In this document: piece by piece, positions 1 to 11,175 of the stretch
How the letters are laid out: the number at the start of each line of letters is the position of its first letter
Numbering within the stretch: the stretch's first letter is position 1
Assembly (NCBI GenBank): GCA_008694505.1
Contig: VZDJ01000033.1
Span: forward strand, 5,247,059-5,311,058
Direction of reading: 5' to 3'
Source of the DNA: Cyanoderma ruficeps
Taxonomy: Eukaryota; Chordata; Aves; Passeriformes; Timaliidae
Length of the DNA stretch: 64,000 bases
The notes under the pieces: generated by a model
Database searches by the model: none
The model's input: only the letters and a program-made list of their open reading frames with translations
Told to the model about the DNA's origin: nothing
Program-made: the position numbers and the translations under genes

Positions 1-399
1 CACTGTGGGGGGAAAGGGAGAGAGGGGTTTGTTTGTGTCTAAATTCCATCCTCCAGGAATGGGAGCAAGGCTCCACTTATCCTTCAGTGCAGTGATGGTG
101 GAATAGGATTCCTGGTTGATAGATCAGGTTCAATTGTTGTCTGTGAAGAACCATTCCCTGTATCCACCTGGTGTGACAATCCCTGTGGGAATGGGCTGTG
201 GACAGCCATCAAACCCCCCTTAATGCCTTAAACATCACAAAACTTCTTTAAGTCACTCATTCAGGCTTTTCTGCTGGATGCCAGTGCCCTCTGGATCCAT
301 CCCTGCCCCGATGGATCCCTGTGTCTCTCTGGGTACGAACACAGGGTGGGTTAGGATTAGGAGAGGAGAGCAATGGGAAGCTCCCAAAGATATTTTGTA
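1..399. other. Unique sequence, no feature recognised
   Basis: No repeat, splice-flanked open frame or RNA gene is visible. The short open frames on both strands show no recognisable protein and end in the flanking CR1 element. Confidence 0.6.
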
Positions 400-740
400 G
401 CCTCAGGAGGCTCAGGGGAAACCTTCTGGCTCTGCACAACTCCCTGACAGGAGGGGGATGCTGGGGGTGGTCGGACACTGCTCCCAGGGAACAGGGACAG
501 GACGAGGGGAAAGGGACTCAAGGTGTGCCAGGGGAGGCTCAGGTTGGACATCAGGAGGAATTTCTTCACTGTAAGGGTGGGCAGGCATCAGAAAGGGCTG
601 TGCAGGGAGGTTTGGAGTCCCCATCCCTGGAGGTGTCCAAGGAACAACTGGATGTGTCTGGGTGACAAGCTGGGCCATTGGTCACGGGTTGGACTCGATG
701 ATCCTGGAGATCCTTTTCCAAGCTTAACCATTCCATGATC
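400..740 (+). mobile_element. CR1 LINE 3' fragment
   Basis: A 5'-truncated forward CR1 copy of the class ending in TTTTCCAA.CTTAA. It opens with the GGAGGCTCAGGGGAACC block and continues through the block encoding the ORF2 C-terminus. One frame still reads LRLDIRRNFF, as expected for the end of the CR1 reverse transcriptase protein. It ends at CCATTCCATGATC, a decayed 3' terminal octamer. Frameshifts and stops make it non-functional. Confidence 0.9.
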
Positions 741-1647
741 AGCAGAAAAGCTTCATTTGCTCCCTTTCGTGCCTCCTTTTTACCCTTCCTGGGGTGAAAG
801 GCTGTCTCTTCTTCTCCCTGGTGAAAGCGCTTTTGTCTTTTCCCAGCCAACAGAAGTAGCTGGAGTTTCTGTTTTCATGGCAGCAGGAGCTGTGCTGCTA
901 AACAAACACGGAGAAAGCCAAAACTTCCTGCCACTTCACATGTTTGTGTTTTGAAAACCAAGCTATTTGTTTAGACAAACTGGAAAATATAACCACAAAT
1001 AACCCCTAAAGTGTGCTGCTCACTCGCAGCAAGTTAACTGAAACCAGAAGAGGGAGAATTTGTTTATCTGCAGATTTTCCTCTCTAGGAAAACCCTTTCC
1101 CCTTTCCAGCCCCTTGGGTTTGTCCCATTGTAGCACCCAGGGCTGCTCCAAGAGCTGGGAGGAGTTGCAGGAAGGGGAGCACAGGAATTCAGTGATTGCA
1201 AGGATCAGAGATCTATGGAAACACTGTCCCCTGGAGTGGGTCCTCCAGCCCTGTGCACCCAGAGAAGGCACCAAATGAAACCTCAGCCCCAAAACTCCAT
1301 GTTTGACCTCGGAAAGGGAAGGCATTAATCCACAGCTCGCTGTGCTCCGTCCTGCTCCTAATTCCCTGGTTGCTGAAGGACAACATTATCACGCTGGCAA
1401 AGTCACTGGGAATGGCTCAGGACAGGCTCCTTCCCTGCGGCTCCGGCCGAGTTTATCTCCTGATTGTGCTCCACCAGCAGCACGGGAGGGGGAAGGAAAG
1501 GGCTCCTACCTGACACGAGAGACAATCACCTGCTCCAGGGGAATGTTAAAGAGCTCAGGGAATGCAAAGGCTCCATTCCCAGCCCCTGCTCCTGGCTTTG
1601 GAAGGCAGCCTGGAAAGGTGTGCGCACCCCTGGGCTGGTACCCGCAC

Positions 1648-1663
1648 CGTTGCCATGGCAACG
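1648..1663. promoter_or_regulatory. Perfect X-box (RFX-type) palindrome
   Basis: The 16 bases CGTTGCCATGGCAACG form a perfect inverted repeat. The inner GTTGCC-AT-GGCAAC matches the RFX-family consensus GTNRCC-N(0-3)-RGYAAC on both half sites. The surrounding 250 bases are relatively GC- and CpG-rich. RFX factors bind such sites in ciliary and other promoters (established knowledge). That it is used here is inference, and no promoter or first exon is visible beside it. Confidence 0.5.
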
Positions 1664-2309
1664 AGCAGAGGGGGGGATGGAGCTGCTGCCATCACTCTCC
1701 TCTGCACTTCCCCTTCCCTCCCAAAAGCCACCTCCCCTGGAATTAGGAATGACACCTCTCCATCCCCTGGGAGTGCCTTTCCTTCCCGAGCCGCACCTCT
1801 GCCTTTGGTTTGGAGAGGGAAATGTGTGAGCGGGAGATGGGGAGGGGATGGAGAGGGAAAACCAGGCTGTGCTCAGGCCCAGACTGGACCAAGAGCTTTT
1901 CCTTCATAATGTGCGCTGCTGAATTAATCTTGGACTAATTTCGGCTGGTGTGGATGCTCTGGGGCACGGAGCTGCTCGGAGCTGCAGCCCATGGCACAGC
2001 TCGGGGAATCCTGAGGATCAGTCTGGGTTATCTCGGAGGCTGGACTGGGTAAGGAACAGGATTTGGGGGTTGCAAAACACCTCACAGCTTTGGCATTCCC
2101 TCTGTGTTGGGTTAGCAGGGCTTGGGAAAGCTTTCACATAAAGCAGGAGGTGGAAAAGCACCTCAGGGAAGGCCCCTGCCTGGAGAAGCTGTGCGGAGGC
2201 TCCAGTTGATTGTTTAACTTGGAACCAGGCTCGAGTGTGAAGGATCCCACATCACTGCTGTGCCTTCCATCCCATGGGTCAGGAGCTTTCCTCATCCTCC
2301 TCCCCCTGT

Positions 2310-2324
2310 CCCCCCCCCCCCCCC
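2310..2324 (+). repeat. Poly-C run of 15 bases
   Basis: Fifteen consecutive C residues, preceded by C/T-rich sequence and followed eight bases later by a run of N. On the opposite strand this is an uninterrupted G15, a known cause of polymerase stalling and assembly breaks. Confidence 0.95.
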
Positions 2325-2332
2325 TGTTCTCT

Positions 2333-2338
2333 NNNNNN
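2333..2338. other. Assembly gap (6 N)
   Basis: Six undetermined bases directly downstream of the poly-C run. The true length is unknown. Any reading frame across the gap is unreliable. Confidence 0.99.
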
Positions 2339-3060
2339 TAATTGTGTGGAGAAGGCGGATGAGGCTGAGAGAAGTGACTGCATCTTCCCATGCCTCAGGC
2401 TGGGATTGGGCAGGGCCTGGAGCCTGACTTTCCCATTATCCCTCCAGCATTCCCCAGTCTCCCTCTCCCTTCATCTTTGTCACACAGGCTTCGGGAAATC
2501 TGCATATTGAAATGAGCAGTTTCTGTAGCAAATCTACACTTTCAGGTAAAAAAGTTAAAAATTTCCAGGTCAAAGGTACAAAATTCCCTCTCTGGATCCT
2601 GAGGTATCCCCAACCCCCATCCCCCTGAGCAGCCCCAGGAAACCTCTCACTGCTCCAGGAAGGGTCTCCATGACAGTTTCCACAGCTCTCCTGCACACCA
2701 GTACAAAGCTCCTCCTGCTGTATCCAGGGATTTCAGTGGAAGGGTCTCAGGTGGACCTTAGGGCTCTTATTCCCCACACCAGGGATTGGGATGGATTTTG
2801 CTTCAGCTTGGTGCTCAACCACACGGTTAATTCAAAGCACGTGCTGTGCTTGTGCCAGGGCTTGTGCTGGAAGTGAGCTCCACGTGCTGGAAGTGAACTA
2901 ACTGGAAGGGACTTTAGGAGGCTGCAGACCCAAAATGTCCCTGCTCTTGGATGTCCTCATGTTTGCCAAGAACATTTGCTTGTGTAGATGATTGCAGGAA
3001 CACACCCCAGTGCAGATGAACCCAACTGTTTTCCTTCCAGCGAATGTTCTCCTGGAGTTA

Positions 3061-3430
3061 TCACAGAATCATGGAATGAGGTGGAAGGGACCTTAAAAAT
3101 CACCTTGTTGCTCCACCTGCCATGGGCAGGGACACCTTCCACTAGCCCAGGTTGCTCCAAACCCCATCTAGCCTGGCCTTGGACACTCCCAGGGATCCAG
3201 GGGCAGCCACAGCTTCTCTGGGCACCCTGTGCCAGGGCTTCACCACCTTCACAGGATTTCTTCCCAATATCCATTTAATGTAATGTCTTTCTGTTCCCCC
3301 TTGGAGCCATTCCCCTTTGTCCCGCCACTACAATTCCTTGTAAACTACTCCTCTCCAGAGGCCCCTTTCTGGCACTGAATCCCCACAGTGTTGTTCCCAC
3401 TTATCCAATCTTCTCCCCTGTGAGCCCCAG
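3061..3430 (-). mobile_element. CR1 LINE 3' fragment
   Basis: Reverse-oriented CR1 copy. On the plus strand it starts with CACAGAATCATGGAATG (complement of the 3' terminal octamers), then GGAAGGGACCTTAAAA, CCATGGGCAGGGACACCTTCC and the GGGATCCAGGGGCAGCCACAG block. It extends through the CTTGTAA region into a degraded TTCTCCCCTGTGAGCCCC segment, so it is one of the longer copies of the GGACCTTAAAG class here. Confidence 0.92.
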
Positions 3431-6250
3431 AGGTCATTGCTCTTCCTCCATCACCGGCATTTTCCCTCCTTAAACATCATCCCCGCAGGAACCAGCCCCT
3501 CCCCTGGCTCAGGGCAGAGGACCCGGGCTGCAGGGGGCTGCTGGGGCAGGCAGGGCAAGGCTCCATCTGCTCCGTGCTCTCCAGGCTCTCCACCCAAAGG
3601 CTCTCAAGGCTGGCGCTGCCAGCAGTGCTCCTCTCTCTCTGCCCAGACAGAGCAGGAAGGGAAGGGGAAGCTCTCAAGTTTTTTCCTGCTTCGTTGGGCA
3701 GCTTTGTGTAACACGTTAAAGGAGCTCTGGGAGAGAAAACCAAAAACTGCTGGGGGTTGATATCCTCAGAATTTCTGGAGCTTGCTCAGTCAAACACCAC
3801 AGTGAAAGGAGTAAAACATCTTCCTTGTCTCCCTCCCCCCTCCTTGTTTCCCTGTTTAAATCAACCCCTGCCCTTCCCACACATATTGGCACAACAACCC
3901 TGCCTTTCACCTTTCCCAGGAGCCACAATCACTCTCCCATGGTTTTCCCTCTGGGCTATTCCATGCTCTTGCCTGCCCTTCAGCAGCATTAGCAAGGGGA
4001 AAGTGCCTGCACCTCCAGGGTCAGCCAGAGGAACTGGAACTGCAGAAACAGGGAGCTGGAAAAGCTGTTTGCACCTCCCCCGGGGATGATAGTGGCCATT
4101 ACAGGGCTGGATTGGCTCTAATTGCAATCCCAACAAAGTGATATGGAAATCATGCCACAAACCACTGGGAAAGGGGCAGGAATAATCACAGTGCACAGCA
4201 AGGTTGTGCTGGGTGGAGAGGAACCTGTGGAGAAACAGGGCATGGCGTGGAGGAGGAACCAAGGCATTATCTGGGCTTTTGAAGCTTTGTGGATAATGGA
4301 TCCTTGATTTTCCATAACCTCCCTCCCTCCACGGCCCTTCCCTCCCCTGCGCTCAGCTCCAGGACTTGCTCTCAGCCCTCGGAGCAAAACAAAGCCAACC
4401 CTTCCCCTCAGAGTCTTCACCAGGGTACTCCAAGGATATTTTTGTGCAATTCCTCTTGGCTGGAGTTTAATAGGTTATTTTGCCGCGAGGTTTGATGCTC
4501 TTTGGACATCCGTCCATGTTTCTGCTGGACTGCATCCAAAGTCACCACCTTGTCAGGCTGCTGGGACTGCAGGGCACGGTGAGTTTGGGGATGAAAGAGC
4601 CTTTCCTGAGGAAGGAGAGCCTGCCCTTGGGGCTTGCACAACAAAGGCAGGCACCCACGTCAGAGAGGTGCCAGGGGAAAGGGGCACTGTGGGGGTCATT
4701 CAGACCCTCAGGGGCTTAGGAACTGGGTGTGACTCCTGCGACAGCCAAGCTTTGCAAGGGTTCTATAAGGAGTCTTTAGAGAGGACAGAAAGCAGGGAAA
4801 TGGCTGGAATGAGAACAGGGAAATGCAGATTTGGACACAATACTGAGTCAGGATGGGTTTCTTTGTTTATTGTCTCCTCAGCAAGGCAGGGCTAAGACAG
4901 CCCTGAGAGAGAATTTGAGCTATCTTGAACTTTACTGGGTGTGATGGGAGAACAGACTCGGCTCCCTTCCCAGGATCCAACCTCCCTCCCAGCCAGCCCC
5001 AGTAACACCAGTACCTCCCAGTGATGAGCTTCCAGAAGTCACACACTCATCATTGGTCTCTTCCCTCAATCCAAATACTAACTTTTTGAGGGGCGGGAAT
5101 CATCTGTTGGTCCTCCCAGTGTTGAGCTTCAGGGAGTCCCATATTCAGCATTGTCTTGACGCAAATCAGAACTTTTGGGAGGCAGGAATCCCCTCCTGAT
5201 CCTTCCAGCTGCTTTTAAGCAAAGCCCAGCCTTTGCTGTGTGGCAGAAACACCTTTCTCCCGTGCCTTTGGCCGGGATTCCTGTCACTCCCAGACAGCCA
5301 TTGATGAACAAGAGCCCAGAGAAAAGAGGGAAATCATCCGCGATCCGTCGGAAGGTAAATACCGCTCCCTCCATTGCCCCTGACAGCCTGTGCCACAGCT
5401 GAGTTCCCCCCAGGAGCTCCCTGCCATTAATCACCCTCAGAAGGGATTGTTCCACCTCGTGGTGTTTGCTGTGGCAGAAGGTTAGGCTGGGAATCTGCTG
5501 CCAGTCCTGCACGCTCCTCGTCCGGGGGAACGCTGGAGCAGAGCCAGCGCTCAGTTCTCTGCCTGGCTTCCAGCTGCCGGGAGCACTAAAACACTGGGGT
5601 TCCTCCGTGGTCCTCGTTCCTCCTTCACCTCCTCTCATTCCCCACCTTTTTTCCTCTTCTTTTAAGGCCTTTGAGAAATGGTGAGGAGGAGTCCCTTATC
5701 CCCAGCAGCGCCACTTGTGGGGCCCCCCCAGCACCATCAGAGCTCGGGGATTACCAACTCTCCACGCAGCTAATAGGGAAAGGAGGATTAGGATTTTTTT
5801 CCTTTGGAAAGGGATATGGATTATCTGGGCCAATAACCATGGCTGTGACATGCCTGTTTCCTCACCACTGATTCACAGGGAATGCTGGAGTCTCCAGGTG
5901 CAGTTTGTGAGAACCTGCTGCAGGCAGTGGGAGGTCCTGCCCTCCCTTCCTGGGGCTCCAGAGCAGCCCTTCACTGATTTGTTGTCCCCTCTCAATTTAT
6001 TGTCGATCCTGAAAAGCTGCTTCGTGAATTTGCCTTTACTGGAAGCTGAATTTTCCCTCCTGCCTCGCTCCCTCTCTGTACCAGCCCCTTCCTAGGAACA
6101 TGCTCAGTGTCCCATTCCTGTGTTTGTTTTTCTAGCCAGGGTTCTGCCTTACCTTCCTCCCCAGAGCTGCCAGGAAAAGCTCGAGGGGAGGTCCTGAAGG
6201 TCGTGTAGACCCCACTAGGACCTCCCTTTAATTAAAGACAGCTCATTTGC
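3431..6250. other. Unique sequence, no gene recognised
   Basis: Single-copy sequence apart from the diverged 98-bp tandem duplication at 5014-5200. Short open frames occur on both strands without recognisable domains. No CR1 or LTR sequence was noticed. Confidence 0.5.
5014..5200 (+). repeat. Diverged tandem duplication, 98-bp period
   Basis: Two adjacent units begin CCTCCCAGTG.TGAGCTTC at 5014 and 5112 and stay in register to GGCGGGAATC / GGCAGGAATC. Both contain matching CAATCCAAAT / GCAAATCAGA and ACTTTTTGAGG / ACTTTTGGGAGG segments. Several substitutions and small indels separate them, so the duplication is old or belongs to an unrecognised repeat. Confidence 0.7.
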
Positions 6251-6446
6251 ATCAGTGTTGGAAGGGACCTTAAAGCTCATCCAGTTCCATCCATGGGGAG
6301 GGACACCTTCCACTGTCCCAGGGTGCTCCAAGCCCTGTCCAACCTGGCCTTGGACACTTCCAGGGATTCTGGGACAGCCACAGCTTCTCCGGGCACTCTG
6401 TGCCAGGGCCTCCCCAGCTCACTGAAGAAATTCCTTTCTTAAATCT
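6251..6446 (-). mobile_element. CR1 LINE 3' fragment
   Basis: Reverse CR1 copy lacking the extreme 3' octamers. It starts within TGTTGGAAGGGACCTTAAAG and continues through ACACCTTCCACTGTCCCAG, the GGCCTTGGACACTTCCAGGG block and GCCAGGGCCTCCCC. It fades in a degenerate AGAAATTCCTTTCTTAAATC stretch. Confidence 0.9.
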
Positions 6447-7844
6447 TTCTTGATGTGGAGCCGGGAATGGACACATGGAAAGAGGACGGAGCTGCATTCC
6501 TGGGGCTTTGCTCTGGTCTCCCACAGGGATTTGTAAAGAAGGGTTCACACTGCTGGACTCTCTGACTTGGATTTCTAGAGAGCTTTGGGCACCCAGCTCT
6601 GGGACCTGCCCAAAATTCCTCTGAATTTTCCTCTGAAACCGTGGGCTATGGAGGGCCAAACTCCTCTGGAAGTGCCAGCCCTGCTAAGCAGGAGGGAACA
6701 AGGTTCCTGGAGAGGGAGGGCCGTGTTAACAGCAGAGGCTTGCCCGTGGAAGTAGTTAATCACCAGGAATACAATTAGCACTTAAACGCCTCTGGACACC
6801 CCGTGCTGGCCTTCCCTTGTCCTACACCAGTGTCTTGCTGCCTCATTACCTGCGACACCTCATTTTCAGTGCTGCTAAATCCAGCCGCCACCGGAGGCTC
6901 CCGGTGCTGCTCCAGAGGGGATCCTGCCTTCTCCGGCAAGGAGCAGCCCTGCTCAGCGCGGTCATCCCGAGCTGCGCGACACCTCCGCACGGGAAGCAGC
7001 CGGTGCTAATGGACACAGCCGCTCCCCCTCTCCCCCCATTCCACCCTCCCAAGCTCCCCGCAGCTCTTTAAAACACTGTTCCTCTCCTCAAAGTGCTTTT
7101 AATTGCTGCCCCTCACCCAGCAGGCTCACAAAAGCAGACGGGAGGCTCCAAGGTCTCCTTTGCCGGAAAGTCAGGCTTTTTTCAAACGTGGAAGACCTCA
7201 ATTAATAAAATATGCCTCTTTTTTCTGAGGTCAGCTTTAGCAGCCGGCCCAGTGATCAAATGAGAGCCTTTTCCTCGGGATGTCTGCTCGCTGGAATCTC
7301 ATTAACGCTCACTTCTGCAACGTTTGGAAGCAACTAAATGGGACAGAAAGTGACTGTTTCCCTTTTCCTCCCCCATGGATCTGGCAGGAGGCAGGGGGAC
7401 CTCACACAGATGCGTTGTACCCTCTTTGCCCCTCTAATCACATCCTTTCTTTCACTCAGTGCCAACCCAGCCTTCAGATTCTCGCAAATCTCTGCTGGTT
7501 TGGGTGGAATTCAGGGCAAAACGGTGTCTGGCAAGTGGATGAGGAGTCTGTGCTTGTGGCAGTGTGGATTTTCACGGCTCTGCAGTTGGAACCGCTCTCG
7601 CCCCGTGTGAACGAGGCCAAGGAGTGACCCTGGATTTCCATCGTGTTTAGCTGGAAGCAGAGTGCAGCTCTTGCTTTCTAAATTCGTCAGTCACCGCCAG
7701 AACATCCATTTTAATGGAGTTCAGGCTATGGAGCCTTGAAGGGAATTGTTCTGCAATAACGAGCTCGTGTGTGAGAGTTATGCCCCAAGGGAAAGCTTCC
7801 CCTCCTCGCGGGATCTGAGTCCTCGCCCAGGGGCAGTCTGCATG

Positions 7845-7955
7845 GCTCACTATTATTATTTATCACCTCTCGGGCACCATAAATGTGCAGGGCACTCTGG
7901 AAAAGGGCACAGGACAACATCCCTGCCTTGATGAGATTACAACATCCCTGCCCTC
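7845..7955 (+). mobile_element. Possible ancient amniote SINE remnant
   Basis: The order TATTATTATTTATCACCTC, GGGCAC...GTGCAGGGCACT, GGACAACATCCCTGCC, GATGAGATTACAACAT resembles an old amniote interspersed repeat that runs from a TTATTATTATTTAT end to a CCCTGCCC...GAGCTTACAATCT block. The 14-base word ACAACATCCCTGCC occurs twice (7914 and 7939), a local 25-bp duplication. The match is from memory of the general pattern only, and a chance similarity is possible. Confidence 0.4.
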
Positions 7956-9485
7956 AGTCCAGCCAAACTTGTGGTGTGCTACAGATGAATACCTGGGATG
8001 TGGGGAAGGAAGAAGGAGCAGCCTCAGTCCCCACTGGGATGAAACACCAGGATTAACTCAAATGCAAACTGGGAATTGCATGGGGGGCACAACTAAGAGA
8101 ACAAACCTGGGGAATCCACATCCACACGTTATCTCCAAGACCAGGACAGAAGACATGGAAGGAAGGAATGGTACATGTCCCTCTCTCCTCCAGCCATGGT
8201 GCTCAACACTGGACTCCAAGGGCCTGAGCTCTGCGTTTCCCTATGGAATATCTGCCTCAAGTGCCCCACCGGCCCCAGGCAGTGCCAGTACCATCGTGTG
8301 CTGTTCAAAGTTGTTAAATCCGAGACAGAGGTGCAGCCCAGCCTGGAGAGTCTGCAGCATCCTCTCTGCTGAGGTCTGGGGCCTGGAGGAATTTCATCCA
8401 GAGGGGTTTTTCTCATGGAAACGTGAGCACCTTCTACCTCAGCTCCCCATTCATGTCCTTCCCTGAGGTCTGTCTATGCCTCTCCCATGGAATGTGTTCA
8501 TGTCCTTCCAGCAATGTATTCCTGTGAAAAGAGCATATTCCAGAGGTAAGAAATGGACACCAAATTCCTGGCTTGACCACCTGATACAGGTGGTGCATTC
8601 CCAGCACTGCAGTGTCCCAGAGCAGAATTTGGGAGCTTTTATTTATCATTGCACCAGATTAACACCAGCACGCACCTAAGGGTTGGAGCCCAGAGCTTGA
8701 ATCCAGGTGTTTCTCCCTTCTCTCCCATCCACCTTCCTGCCAGGCTTCCTAAATCCCCAAATCTGCAGGCAGGCTCTGCTCAGCCCCATTTTTCGAGCAG
8801 AGCAGTGGCTCCAGCAGCTCCGGGCACAGCTGGGGATGTGCTGGAAGCGAAGCTGTCACAGGAGGCCGTGCCCTGCCCTGGATGCTGGTTCTCCATCCCG
8901 GCACAGCCCTTCCCAGCTCTGCTGCATTCCCACAGGCACGCTCCTCCGGCATTTTCCGCAGCAGCTGGGCCGAGCGGAGCAGCGCTGCTCTGACACAAAA
9001 CCCTTTTGCCAGGGATTTCACAATTGGCTGCCCTCCCTCACCTCCGAACTGGGACTCCTTGCCAAGAATGTGTTTCCCAGCACTGCACTTCCAGCCCTGT
9101 CACCTGCAAACACAATTACTCCTTGCTCTGGATGGGCTTCGTTAGCGACGGGGCTGGAGAGGGGCTGAAATGGAGCGTGCTGCCCGCTCCAGGGGGGATG
9201 TGTTGTTAGCAGGCACAGGGAAGGAGCTCCTGCCAAAGCTGCTCCGGCAAACCCTGCACAGCTGCTGCAGGAGAAGCTCCACTCGCTGATCTGGGGCGGT
9301 GAGGCACAGAGAGGAGTTCTGTGGACGGGGAGAGACCTGGTGATCCTGGAGGATACAGAGGAGGCAGCTGGAAGAGACCCACAGATTGGCTTTGCCTGGG
9401 AATCAACACCTTCCCTTCTGCTGGCCCAGGGTGGCTGCCCAGGGGCTTGATAAGGGAGGGTTTGATCCTCTTTTCATGGTCTTTG

Positions 9486-9500
9486 ACTTTTTTTTTTTTT
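9486..9500 (+). repeat. Poly-T tract
   Basis: A run of about 14-15 T residues in otherwise unique sequence, ending just before CCAATAGG. It is not adjacent to a recognisable retroposed element, so it is probably a simple homopolymer. Confidence 0.85.
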
Positions 9501-9564
9501 CCAATAGGAAAATCAGGCTGGAAGAAGCCACATGGTCACTTAGTGTATCTTTGATCTGAGAGAG

Positions 9565-9709
9565 ATCATGAAATCATGGAATGCTTTGGGTTGGAAGGGA
9601 CCTTAAGAATCATCCTGTTCCACCCCCTGCCATGGGCAGGGACACCTTCCACTAGCCCAAGGTGCTCCAAGCCCCATCCAACCTGGCCTTGGACATTTCC
9701 AGGCATGGG
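9565..9709 (-). mobile_element. CR1 LINE 3' tail
   Basis: Short reverse copy. The decayed 3' octamer region (ATCATGAAATCATGGAATG) is followed by TTTGGGTTGGAAGGGACC, CCATGGGCAGGGACACC and CCATCCAACCTGGCCTTGG. It is truncated at GGACATTTCCAGG, so only about 145 bases of the 3' UTR remain. Confidence 0.92.
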
Positions 9710-9849
9710 AGGTTTTCTTGCCCATCATCACTTTGGGAATTCTGCTGTCTTTTCTGAGTGTATTTCCTTGATTGAGGAGACCTCAGGCTGTCAGTTCCCA
9801 TGACTCCCCCTGCTCTCTGCATGCTTAGGATGGTGGCTTTATCATCCTG

Positions 9850-9950
9850 ACCATTTGGGTTGGAAGGGAAATTCAACATCAACTATTTCCAAACCCCCTG
9901 AGAGGGACATCTTCCACTAAAGCAGGTTGCTCCAAGCCCCATCCAACATC
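9850..9950 (-). mobile_element. Degraded CR1 LINE 3' tail
   Basis: A more diverged reverse copy. TTTGGGTTGGAAGGGAAATT, ACATCTTCCACTAAAGCAGG and TTGCTCCAAGCCCCATCC are recognisable, but the octamer end is lost and the left part is altered. It lies 140 bases from the previous copy in the same orientation and may be an independent or duplicated insertion. Confidence 0.8.
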
Positions 9951-10892
9951 CTCTTCTGTTCCACCATTTCCATGCCAGGAATTTTGAACTTGCAGCTGAA
10001 GGCAAAGCAACAGCCAGAACTTTCCTGCTAAAACCACCTCTAACGTGCAGAGCCTGGTACCTCCACACCAAGTCTCAAGTTCCAGAGGACCATGGTGGAT
10101 ATGGTGGGATGGTCCCTTCTAGGGCCCAGTGCTGTGGGTTTGGCAAACCAGTTTTACGTTTGGGGGGTTGGTAATTCCTGTGCTCCCGTGGCAAGAATTT
10201 GAGCTGTTCTGGAGGAGGGACTCGGTGGGAGCTCAGCCCAGGACCTGCTGCCTGGCTCCCAGTGGCTTCCTGGGTGTCTCACAGGCTCCCATGGCCTCAA
10301 GGACTGTAGAGATCTGCCACAATTCATGGAAACTCCCATCACTTATAAAAAAACCAAAAATGCAGGCACCTTCACAAACACCACTGCGTGGAAGCAGCAA
10401 TAAAAAAATACATGTATTTTAATCCAGTCTGAATTGGATTTTGTGAGAACAGCAAATTTCATCACGGAGAACTAAAGTTCGGTTGATTTTCAAGTACAGA
10501 GCACAAAAAGCCTCGTGTTCTTCCAACACAGGGAACGTTTTCCTGGCATCCATCAGAAATGCTGTGTCACCGCTTTCGTTAATGGGATCAGCAGCAAGCT
10601 GAGCCCAAAGCAGGCAGCAGGAATGGATGGTTTTTTCAGGACTCATCCCAGCTTGGCAGGCTGTGGAGAGGCAGAGGGATGTTCCATGCCCAGAACAGTG
10701 GGAGTGTCTTGGAACCACTGGCAGTTGTCTTTTGTCAGTGTCATGCTGCGGGGTGGAGTCGGAGCAGGAGCACAGGAAGGGGCTGAGGAGGAAGTGGTGG
10801 GCTCAGGGATCATTTTTTTGGGCAGCCTCAAAACACATTCAATGAGCTGGTTCTCCAGGTTGTCTGGAGGTGGATGACAAAATGCATTTCGT
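9951..10892. other. Unique sequence, no gene recognised
   Basis: No repeat or RNA gene was recognised. An AT-rich patch (CAATAAAAAAATACATG) occurs near 10,400. It contains an AATAAA word that could serve as a polyadenylation signal, but no gene upstream supports that use. Confidence 0.5.
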
Positions 10893-11175
10893 GGAATCCC
10901 AGAATGGTTTGGCTTGGAAGGGACCTTAAAGCCCATCCAGTTCCACCTCCTGCCATGGGACACTTTCCACTCTTCCAAGATGCTCCAAGCCCCATCCAAC
11001 CTGGCCTTGGACACTTCCAGGGATCCAGGGGCAGCCACAGCTTCTCTGGTAACCTGTGCCAGGGTCTCACCACCCTCACAGGGAAGAATTCCTTCCCAAT
11101 ATTGAAACCTCCCCTCCTTCATCTTAAGGACAATCTCCTTGTCCTGTCACTCCAGGCCCTTGTGAAAAATCCCTT
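10893..11175 (-). mobile_element. CR1 LINE 3' fragment
   Basis: Well-preserved reverse copy of about 280 bases. Starting at GGAATCCCAGAATGG it keeps the CTTGGAAGGGACCTTAAAG, CCAACCTGGCCTTGGACAC, CAGGGATCCAGGGGCAGCC, CCTCACAGGGAAGAATTCC and CTTGTCCTGTCACTCCAGG blocks in order. Its mirror translation includes the GRRWNWMGFKVPSKPNH-type peptide typical of CR1 tails, not a host gene. Confidence 0.93.

Larger units (their letters stand above)
741..3060. other. Unique sequence with one notable palindrome
   Basis: Moderately GC-rich single-copy sequence. It contains the X-box palindrome at 1648-1663, a poly-C run and a gap near 2.31-2.34 kb. No exon is supported: frames overlap on both strands and none carries a recognisable domain. 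Confidence 0.5.
6447..9564. other. Unique sequence, no gene recognised
   Basis: Mostly single-copy. A CpG-richer patch lies at about 6,880-7,010. AT-richer DNA with AATTAATAAAATATG follows at about 7,200. A possible ancient SINE remnant lies at 7,845-7,955. No supported exon or RNA gene. Confidence 0.5.
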
